Part shown: positions 6,228 to 12,227 of the stretch, in pieces | Layout of the letters: every line of letters starts with the position of its first letter | Numbering within the stretch: the first letter of the stretch is position 1 | Source: Riemerella anatipestifer_E | GTDB taxonomy: Bacteria; Bacteroidota; Bacteroidia; Flavobacteriales; Weeksellaceae | Reading direction: 5' to 3' | Assembly: GCF_009932355.1 (NCBI RefSeq) | Contig: NZ_LEKU01000013.1 | Span: 1 to 12,227 of the forward strand | DNA length: 12,227 nt | Made by a program: the position numbers and the translations under genes | Notes under the pieces: model-generated | What the model was told of the DNA's origin: nothing | What the model saw: only the letters and a program-made list of their open reading frames with translations | Databases searched by the model: none

Positions 6228-7676
6228 ATGGAAAAACAGACTATAAAAGATATTTTATCAAACTATAAAACGATTCTTCATCACGACATCACCATAGAAG
6301 GTTGGGTAAGAGCATTCCGTTCAAACAGGTTTATTGCACTTAACGACGGTTCTACACTTAACAACCTCCAAATCGTAGTAGATTTTGAGAAGTTTGATGA
6401 TGAAATTATCAAAAATATCCACACCGCTTCATCGCTTAAAGTAACAGGCGAAGTGGTGGAAAGCCAAGGGGCTGGGCAGTCGGTAGAGATTATTGCTAAA
6501 AAAATAGAATTGCTAGGAGAAAACCTATCCGAAGAGTTACAATCTACCATACTTCAGCCTAAAAGACACACTCTAGAAAAGCTAAGAGAACAGGCACACC
6601 TTCGTTTCAGAACTAATCTGTTTGGTGCGGTGTTCCGTGTGAGAAGTGCCGTGAGTTTTGCCATTCACCAGTTCTTTAACCAAAACCAGTTTTTCTACAT
6701 CAATACGCCTATCATTACGGGGGCTGATGCCGAAGGTGCTGGAGAAATGTTTGGAGTGAGCAACTTTGACCTTAACAATATCCCTAAAAACGAAGACGGA
6801 GAGGTAGATTATACACAAGATTTCTTTGGTAAGAAAACGAACCTCACGGTATCTGGACAGCTAGAAGCCGAAACCGCAGCAATGGGGCTTGGTAGAGTCT
6901 ATACTTTTGGACCTACATTCCGTGCAGAAAACTCTAACACCACAAGACACTTAGCCGAATTCTGGATGGTAGAGCCTGAAGTGGCTTTCAATAATTTAGA
7001 AGACAATATAGATTTAGCAGAATCTTTCTTAAAATATGTTATCCAGTATGTACTAGACCATTGCAAAGATGATTTAGAACTGCTAGACAAACGCTTTGCT
7101 GAAGAGCAAAAACAAAAACCTGAAAAGGATAGAGCGAAAGAAGGTCTAATAGAAAAATTAGAAAATGTAGTGAAAAAACGCTTTAAGCGTGTAAGCTATA
7201 CAGAAGCGATAGAAATACTACTCAATTCTAAAGAAAATAAGAAAGGGAAGTTCCAGTTCCCTGTGGAAAAATGGGGAGCAGACCTCCAGTCGGAGCACGA
7301 GCGTTATCTCGTAGAGAAACATTTTGAATGTCCTGTGGTCTTATTTGATTATCCTAAAGAAATCAAAGCCTTTTATATGCGTCTTAACGAAGACCAAAAA
7401 ACAGTGGCGGCAATGGACGTGCTTTTCCCTGGTATTGGAGAAATCATTGGGGGTTCACAGAGAGAAGAGCGTCTAGAAGTTCTAAAGCAAAAAATGGCGG
7501 ATATGAATGTAGATGAACACGAATTATGGTGGTACCTAGATACTAGAAAATTCGGTTCTGTACCTCACGCTGGGTTTGGTTTAGGACTAGAAAGATTGGT
7601 GCTATTTGTAACTGGAATGACGAACATTCGTGATGTAATCCCATTCCCTAGAACACCTAAAAACGCTGAATTTTAA
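6228..7676 (+). CDS. asnS: Asparagine--tRNA ligase
   Basis: AsnRS charges tRNA-Asn with asparagine using ATP; it is a cytoplasmic class II (IIb) synthetase. The N-terminal OB-fold anticodon-binding domain is seen at residues 18-112 (ITIEGWVRAFRSNRFIALND). The catalytic core follows, with TVSGQLEAE, motif 2 FRAENSNTTRHLAEF starting at residue 231, and motif 3 GFGLGLER at 449-456 with the usual downstream RDVIPFPRTP that marks the AsnRS/AspRS group. At 482 residues it is slightly longer than the E. coli enzyme because of a charged insert around residues 285-315 (EEQKQKPEKDRAKEG). No residue expected of the family is missing. It starts just after a TATCTTTG promoter box, and rpoN follows after 2 nt, so translation of the two is probably coupled. 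Confidence 0.96.
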   Translation: MEKQTIKDILSNYKTILHHDITIEGWVRAFRSNRFIALNDGSTLNNLQIVVDFEKFDDEIIKNIHTASSLKVTGEVVESQGAGQSVEIIAKKIELLGENLSEELQSTILQPKRHTLEKLREQAHLRFRTNLFGAVFRVRSAVSFAIHQFFNQNQFFYINTPIITGADAEGAGEMFGVSNFDLNNIPKNEDGEVDYTQDFFGKKTNLTVSGQLEAETAAMGLGRVYTFGPTFRAENSNTTRHLAEFWMVEPEVAFNNLEDNIDLAESFLKYVIQYVLDHCKDDLELLDKRFAEEQKQKPEKDRAKEGLIEKLENVVKKRFKRVSYTEAIEILLNSKENKKGKFQFPVEKWGADLQSEHERYLVEKHFECPVVLFDYPKEIKAFYMRLNEDQKTVAAMDVLFPGIGEIIGGSQREERLEVLKQKMADMNVDEHELWWYLDTRKFGSVPHAGFGLGLERLVLFVTGMTNIRDVIPFPRTPKNAEF

Positions 7677-7678
7677 TC

Positions 7679-9148
7679 ATGCTAAAGCAAAATTTACAAC
7701 TCAAACTAGGGCAGAAACTCGCGCCTCAACAAATACAGCTGATGAAACTGATACAGCTGCACACTCTTGATTTTGAAGAAGAGTTAGAAAGAGAGCTAGA
7801 GGAAAACCCTGCCTTGGAAAAGGTAGAAGAAGAAGCCGATTATGGTGAGGAATTCTCAGAGTTAGACAAACTAAACGATGAGGATTCTGATAGCATAGAA
7901 ACAGATTTTGATGTAAATGAATACTTGTTTGACGATGAACCGTCTTACAAAACAGCGTCTAGCAACTACTCTCCTGATGATGAAGAGTTTGACCAACAAA
8001 GTGTACTCACCGAAGGACAAACCATCTATGACTATCTGATAGAACAAATCAGGCTAAGACATATCTCTGGAGAAGAGTTGGCAATCGCCGAATATCTTAT
8101 TGGGAACTTAGATAATGATGGATATATTCGTAGAGAGCTTAAAGCTATTGTAGATGATTTAGCCTTCTCTCAAGGAATCTACACCACGGAAGAAAGAGTG
8201 GAAGAAATTCTCCTTAACAGAGTACAAAAACTTGATCCTCCAGGGGTAGGTGCTAGAGATTTACAGGAATGTTTGCTATTACAAATCCGTTCTAAACTGC
8301 AAACCGCACCTAACAAAAACACAGAACTCGCAGAGGAAATTCTTAAAACTCAATTTGAAGCACTCACTAATAAGCATTACAAAAAAATAATGCAAAGGCT
8401 AGACTGTTCAGAGGAAGAATTAAAAGAAGCCTTAGACGAAATAAGTAATCTTTCACCTCGTTTGGGTGGTAACTTTGATACGCAAACTATTACCATCAAC
8501 CAAGAGATTATCCCTGATTTTACCATTCAGGTTAAAGATAATAAGGTAACGCCTCTACTCAATAGCAAAAATGCACCACAACTAAGGGTTTCTAATGAGT
8601 ATCGCAATATTCTAGATACTTACTCCCACGATAAAGAGTCTAAAGACCATAAACAAGCGGCTCTATTCATCAAACAAAAATTAGATGCAGCTAAGTGGTA
8701 CATAGATGCCATCAACCAAAGGCAAAATACTTTAATGCAAACCATTTCTGCTATTGTAAAACTACAACACGAGTATTTCTTAACGGGTGATGACAAATCC
8801 TTAAAGCCAATGATTTTAAAAGATGTTGCAGACATTACAGGATTTGACATTTCTACCATTTCTAGAGTAGTCAAGAGTAAATATGCAGATACGCCAAACG
8901 GTATTGTATTACTTAAAGATTTGTTCTCTGACAGCTTAACCAACGAAGATGGCGAGGAAGTTTCTACCAAGGAAATTAAAACTTTCTTACAAGAAGTGGT
9001 AGATAACGAGAACAAAAGAAAACCTTATACTGATGATGCCTTGGTTAAAATTCTTAAAGACAAAGGCTACAACATTGCTAGAAGAACCATAGCCAAATAC
9101 AGAGACCAGCTAAATATCCCTGTTGCAAGGTTAAGGAAAGAATTATAA
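7679..9148 (+). CDS. rpoN: RNA polymerase sigma-54 factor
   Basis: RpoN directs RNA polymerase to -24/-12 promoters that need an AAA+ enhancer-binding activator. The 489-residue protein has all parts of the family. Region I (1-47) carries LQLKLGQKLAPQQIQLMKLIQL, the glutamine- and leucine-rich activator-response segment. An acidic region II follows (about 48-106, rich in Asp and Glu). The core-binding domain includes LDPPGVGARDLQECLL (185-200) and NLSPRLGG. The DNA-binding helix-turn-helix is around DVADITGFDISTISRVVKSKY from residue 382, with PNGIVLLKDLFS after it. The RpoN box ARRTIAKYRD is at 467-476. Start choice is fixed by the region I motif at the extreme N-terminus and the 2-nt gap to asnS. 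No sigma-54 activator gene lies in this window. A terminator follows. Confidence 0.96.
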   Translation: MLKQNLQLKLGQKLAPQQIQLMKLIQLHTLDFEEELERELEENPALEKVEEEADYGEEFSELDKLNDEDSDSIETDFDVNEYLFDDEPSYKTASSNYSPDDEEFDQQSVLTEGQTIYDYLIEQIRLRHISGEELAIAEYLIGNLDNDGYIRRELKAIVDDLAFSQGIYTTEERVEEILLNRVQKLDPPGVGARDLQECLLLQIRSKLQTAPNKNTELAEEILKTQFEALTNKHYKKIMQRLDCSEEELKEALDEISNLSPRLGGNFDTQTITINQEIIPDFTIQVKDNKVTPLLNSKNAPQLRVSNEYRNILDTYSHDKESKDHKQAALFIKQKLDAAKWYIDAINQRQNTLMQTISAIVKLQHEYFLTGDDKSLKPMILKDVADITGFDISTISRVVKSKYADTPNGIVLLKDLFSDSLTNEDGEEVSTKEIKTFLQEVVDNENKRKPYTDDALVKILKDKGYNIARRTIAKYRDQLNIPVARLRKEL

Positions 9149-9161
9149 ACCACATACAATC

Positions 9162-9192
9162 ATCCTCTTAGCATACCACTAAGAGGATTTTT
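9162..9192 (+). terminator. Intrinsic terminator of asnS-rpoN
   Basis: ATCCTCTTAG (9162-9171) pairs perfectly with CTAAGAGGAT (9179-9188) around a 7-nt loop and is followed by TTTT. It lies 13 bp after the rpoN stop. Confidence 0.9.
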
Positions 9193-9224
9193 ATTATGTA
9201 TCTAATAGTTTATATTTTTTTGCT

Positions 9225-9232
9225 TATATTCG
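9225..9232 (+). promoter_or_regulatory. Weak -7 box for the riboswitch transcript
   Basis: TATATTCG differs from TAnnTTTG at one position and lies just before the riboswitch. No TTTG element sits at the expected distance upstream, so this is only the best candidate. Confidence 0.3.
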
Positions 9233-9240
9233 CAACCGAA

Positions 9241-9318
9241 AATAAAGGGGTGCTGTAATAGGCTGAGATTATACCCAATGAACCTAGAACAGGTAATGCT
9301 GTTTAGGGAAATTTCTCC
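9241..9318 (+). promoter_or_regulatory. TPP (thiamin pyrophosphate) riboswitch, THI element
   Basis: The conserved blocks of the TPP aptamer appear in order: GGGGTGC (9247-9253), CTGAGAT (9263-9269), ACCC (9273-9276), TGAACCT (9279-9285), GGTAATGC (9292-9299) and TTAGGGA (9303-9309). TPP binding normally lowers expression of the downstream gene. Here that is a TonB-dependent receptor about 80 nt further on. CTCCCA (9315-9320) can pair with TGGGAG (9326-9331) to make a hairpin right after the aptamer. A classic T-tailed terminator is not visible, so control may be at translation or through an alternative fold. Confidence 0.93.
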
Positions 9319-9395
9319 CACTATTTGGGAGTACTGTATAATTATATAACCCCTTTTATTCCAACTAAATTTTAAACTAAAAAATTTAATTAAGA

Positions 9396-11513
9396 ATGAA
9401 AGGATTTGTTTTTTATGGACTTTTCGCAAGTTCCATAGTTGGGGCACAGCAAACCCCAAAAGACTCCACAAAGACCACAGAAGTGGCAGAAGTAACTTTT
9501 ACCAAAAGGCTTCCTATTTCCAAAGACATCATCAATGTAGAAAAAGAATTAGGTGCTAAAAACTTGGGACAAGATTTACCTATTTTATTAAAGAATCAAA
9601 TGTCCGTAGTTTCCACCTCCGATGCAGGTAATGGTGTAGGCTATACAGGTTTTAGAATTAGAGGTACGGCAGGCACTTCTGTAAATGTGATGATGAACGG
9701 CGTCCCATACAACGATTCTGAATCTCAAGGAACTTTTTTCGTTAATGTTCCAGACCTTACCAGCTCTGCCTCACAAATTGTGATACAAAGAGGTGTAGGT
9801 ACTTCTTCTAACGGTGCGGCGGCATTTGGAGCTAGTGTTAATATCATTTCAAGAGAGCCAGAAGAGCATTTTTATCTTCGTTCAGACAACAGCTATGGTT
9901 CATTTAACACCTACAAATATTCAGCAGAAATAGGCTCTGGCAAATTTTGGAATAACAGGCTTTCCGTTATGGGGAGATATACCACGATACATTCGGACGG
10001 TTACATAGACCGAGCATTTTCAGACTTAAGTTCTTATAATTTCACAGCTCTTTTTGAAGAAGGAAAAACTAGATTAAGGCTTAAGATGTTTGGTGGAAAA
10101 GAACAAACTTATCATGCATGGAATGGCATCAATGCGAAGACGATGCAAGAAAACCGAAAGTATAATCCCTCTGGAGCCATATATAATAAAGATTGGAGTC
10201 AAATAATAGGATACTATGATAATGAAACCGACAACTACCAACAAAACCACTACCAATTACTTTGGCAACAGAAACTTAATTCTAATTGGAATTTAGAAAC
10301 CACACTCCACTACACTAAAGGAGCAGGCTATTACGAAAATTATAGACAAGACAATAAATTCTCTAGGTATAACCTTCCTAACATTTCCATCAACGGCAAT
10401 GAAATCAGCCGAACCGATTTCATCAGAAAAAAATGGCTAGATAACGATTTTTATGGTATTGTATCTAATCTTTACGGTTCATTAGATAACCTAGACTTAA
10501 ACTTCGGGTTGGTAGGAAATCAATACTACGGTTGGCACTTTGGTAATGTTACAGGCATACAATTTACCAATATACACGAACACGAATATTACCGCAATCG
10601 TTCCTTGAAAAACGAAGTTTCAGGATTTGCTAAAGCCATTTTAAAACTCAATCAGTGGGAGATATTTGGAGATTTACAACTAAGAAATATTGAGTATGAT
10701 ACCAAAATCCTCACAGGGGAAGAAGAAGGATTAAACTTTAATAAAAACTGGTTGTTCTTCAATCCAAAAGCAGGAATCAACTATCGTATTCCGAAAGGAA
10801 AAGTATTTCTTTCCTATGCCGTTGCCAATAGAGAGCCTAACAGAGCGGCACTTGTAAATAATCCTCAAACCGTATCAGAACGCCTCAATGACTGGGAATT
10901 TGGTATTGAGAAGCAATGGGGTAGTTTTTCCCTCACCACCAATGCCTACTATATGCTTTATAAAAACCAGTTGGTACTTTCGGGGCTCATCAATGATGTA
11001 GGTGCATTTATTCCACAGAATGTAAAAGATAGCTATCGTTTAGGTTTAGAAATAGGCACTTCCACTCGAATTACAGAACAGCTCCACTTAACCGCTAATG
11101 CAACTATAAGTAGAAATAAAATTAAAGAACTAGACTCACAAAACGAAAAAGGAGAAAAAGTAGTTTTAAAAGACACAGATATTTCATTCTCTCCAAATAT
11201 TATAGGAAATATCGGTTTGAATTACCAACTTAGTCCACAGTTTTTAGTAGGACTTACTCAACAATATATAGGGAAACAATACCTAGATAATACACAAAAC
11301 ATAAATTATAGTTTATCTGATTATTACCTAGCTGATGTAAATGTAAAATATAACTTAAAACTCAACAGAACCAATATAGATTTTAGCTTACTTGTAAATA
11401 ACTTATTTAATAGGAAATACGCTAACAATGGTTATGTTTGGGCACCAGATGCCTACTTCTTCCCACAAGCGGGTACTAATTTTATGTTCGGAATGAACAT
11501 TAAATTTCAGTAA
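9396..11513 (+). CDS. TonB-dependent outer membrane receptor, probable thiamin transporter
   Basis: This 705-residue receptor is expected to import thiamin or a precursor across the outer membrane, using energy from TonB-ExbBD. A signal peptide is seen (MKGFVFYGLFASSIVGAQQ, cleavage near residue 17 or 18). A possible TonB box follows (EVAEVTFTKR, 29-38). The plug domain runs from about 45 to 155 with GFRIRGTAGTSVNVMMNGVP and GVGTSSNGAAAFGASVNIIS. The rest is the beta barrel of alternating aromatic strands, ending in the strand YFFPQAGTNFMFGMNIKFQ. There is no N-terminal carboxypeptidase-like (SusC-type) domain. The thiamin role comes from the TPP riboswitch in its leader, a link known for Bacteroidetes receptors; the protein itself does not reveal its ligand. 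It is followed by a terminator and stands alone, with no permease gene beside it in the window. Confidence 0.9.
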   Translation: MKGFVFYGLFASSIVGAQQTPKDSTKTTEVAEVTFTKRLPISKDIINVEKELGAKNLGQDLPILLKNQMSVVSTSDAGNGVGYTGFRIRGTAGTSVNVMMNGVPYNDSESQGTFFVNVPDLTSSASQIVIQRGVGTSSNGAAAFGASVNIISREPEEHFYLRSDNSYGSFNTYKYSAEIGSGKFWNNRLSVMGRYTTIHSDGYIDRAFSDLSSYNFTALFEEGKTRLRLKMFGGKEQTYHAWNGINAKTMQENRKYNPSGAIYNKDWSQIIGYYDNETDNYQQNHYQLLWQQKLNSNWNLETTLHYTKGAGYYENYRQDNKFSRYNLPNISINGNEISRTDFIRKKWLDNDFYGIVSNLYGSLDNLDLNFGLVGNQYYGWHFGNVTGIQFTNIHEHEYYRNRSLKNEVSGFAKAILKLNQWEIFGDLQLRNIEYDTKILTGEEEGLNFNKNWLFFNPKAGINYRIPKGKVFLSYAVANREPNRAALVNNPQTVSERLNDWEFGIEKQWGSFSLTTNAYYMLYKNQLVLSGLINDVGAFIPQNVKDSYRLGLEIGTSTRITEQLHLTANATISRNKIKELDSQNEKGEKVVLKDTDISFSPNIIGNIGLNYQLSPQFLVGLTQQYIGKQYLDNTQNINYSLSDYYLADVNVKYNLKLNRTNIDFSLLVNNLFNRKYANNGYVWAPDAYFFPQAGTNFMFGMNIKFQ

Positions 11514-11538
11514 GATTACATAATCCGCTAACAATTAC

Positions 11539-11573
11539 AACTCGCTCCATTATTCTGTGGAGTGAGTTTTTTT
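11539..11573 (+). terminator. Intrinsic terminator of the TonB receptor gene
   Basis: AACTCGCTCCA (11539-11549) pairs with TGGAGTGAGTT (11558-11568), with one G-T wobble, around an 8-nt loop. A seven-T run ends at 11573. It is 25 bp after the receptor stop. Confidence 0.9.
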
Positions 11574-11950
11574 ATATGGTTTTTTGGCGTGTCCCTTTCC
11601 AATTCTAAAGCCTCTTCTAGGGTCGGTCTACGGACAGTCGCTATCTTACAAAGCCCACACCTATCCCTTACACCTTTATAAGATGAGCTCCAACAATGCC
11701 CTTCGCCCTCACGCAACGGCATTCATAATACAAATTTCAATCACTTAGTTCCAACTCTTTTAAACTTTCAGAAAACACTGCGAGAAGTAATCCTATCTCT
11801 CGCACCGTTTTAATCAAAACGGTGCAAGGCGTTTTATAATCCTACGCCGATGTGTTGCTTTACCCTACAACACTCCGTTGTCTTAGGCTACACCGATGTG
11901 GCGTCTTATAAGACAACACGCCTCCTTCCTGAACACCCACAAACACCCCC
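11574..11950. other. Non-coding stretch with hairpins and imperfect repeats
   Basis: No convincing gene is seen here. A 64-codon minus-strand frame (11528-11722) has a protein-like middle (VRRPTLEEALELERDTPK), but it overlaps the receptor terminator and matches nothing I recognise. It may be a gene remnant or a translated dispersed repeat. At 11802-11825 lies a perfect hairpin, GCACCGTTTT with AAAACGGTGC around a 4-nt loop. Two similar 33-bp units follow (11841-11873 and 11887-11919, sharing CCGATGTG and CAACAC). Confidence 0.5.
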
Positions 11951-11953
11951 AAC

Positions 11954-11988
11954 AAAAAAAGCCTCTAGCAATACTGCTAGAGGCTTTT
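11954..11988 (-). terminator. rRNA operon terminator
   Basis: AAAAGCCTCTAGCA (11957-11970) and TGCTAGAGGCTTTT (11975-11988) form a perfect 14-bp stem with a 4-nt loop. On the minus strand it is followed by a seven-T run (11954-11960 complement), 12 bp past the 5S gene. Confidence 0.92.
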
Positions 11989-12000
11989 CAAAAATAAAAA

Positions 12001-12105
<105 letters not shown>

Positions 12106-12124
12106 AAAGGTCTTTATAAAGAGA

Positions 12125-12211
12125 TTAGATGTCCGATATTAGAACTTAGAGTTTAAAAACAGTTTGTTGTAACCATTTTTACTATACTAATGTCTAACAT
12201 CTTTAATCTAA
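12125..12211. repeat. TTAGAT / ATCTAA inverted repeat in the 23S-5S spacer
   Basis: TTAGATGTCCGATATTAGA (12125-12143) faces an inverted copy, TCTAACATCTTTAATCTAA (12193-12211), which matches its complement at 14 of 19 positions. The left arm matches 2962-2980 at 16 of 19 positions. No 23S sequence is visible up to the window end, so the spacer exceeds 120 bp. Confidence 0.5.
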
Positions 12212-12227
12212 TGTCTATTTTATCGGT

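Noticed and set aside
8620..9015. 131-codon minus-strand frame inside rpoN
   Set aside because: It is a shadow of rpoN, which has all family motifs in the other strand.
11528..11722. 64-codon minus-strand frame
   Set aside because: Part of it looks protein-like (PTLEEALELERDTPK), but it overlaps the receptor terminator, lacks a recognisable family and has no promoter box. It was kept only as a remark on the gene-free stretch.

Overview
The window looks like chromosomal DNA from a flavobacterium of the Weeksellaceae type (Riemerella, Chryseobacterium or Elizabethkingia-like). The signs are AT-rich DNA, Bacteroidetes-style TAnnTTTG promoter boxes, few clear Shine-Dalgarno sites, a SusC-type TonB-dependent receptor, secreted proteins of a kind common in flavobacteria, and a homogentisate dioxygenase of the short (about 390 residue) form. 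The genus is an inference from these family resemblances.

Left edge (1-406): this is the tail of a CRISPR array with 36-bp repeats of type II character (GTTG...CAAC ends, 30-bp spacer). One repeat is intact, and one appears split by about 50 bp. No cas gene lies in the window. A bidirectional terminator and a cluster of palindromes follow. Positions 407-2911 hold three minus-strand genes, read 2911 to 407: two small signal-peptide proteins and a two-domain HU-like/DUF4469-type protein. They end at a strong hairpin.

The 2912-3593 gap has no convincing gene. It is rich in repeats: inverted repeats, a (TG)13 dinucleotide tract, an 11-bp perfect inverted repeat, and a likely promoter for the next unit. 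Positions 3594-6064 are a two-gene plus-strand operon: homogentisate 1,2-dioxygenase (hmgA), then an acetyl-CoA hydrolase/CoA-transferase family protein, closed by a terminator. Tyrosine and phenylalanine breakdown through homogentisate yields fumarate and acetoacetate, so a CoA-transferase beside hmgA could handle an acid end product (inference). Positions 6228-9148 are asnS followed after 2 nt by rpoN (sigma-54), with a clear TATCTTTG box upstream and a terminator downstream.

Positions 9241-11513 are a TPP riboswitch followed by a TonB-dependent outer membrane receptor, which points to thiamin (or precursor) uptake repressed by cellular TPP. After its terminator comes about 380 bp without a convincing gene but with hairpins and imperfect repeats. 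The minus-strand terminator and 5S rRNA of an rrn operon follow. The 16S and 23S genes are expected to the right of the window.

The genes belong to known families. The least explained material is the rearranged CRISPR end, the (TG)13 tract between divergent operons, the paired TTAGAT/ATCTAA inverted repeats at two distant places, and a possible long-range switch pairing around the TPP riboswitch. No clearly new multi-gene system was found.
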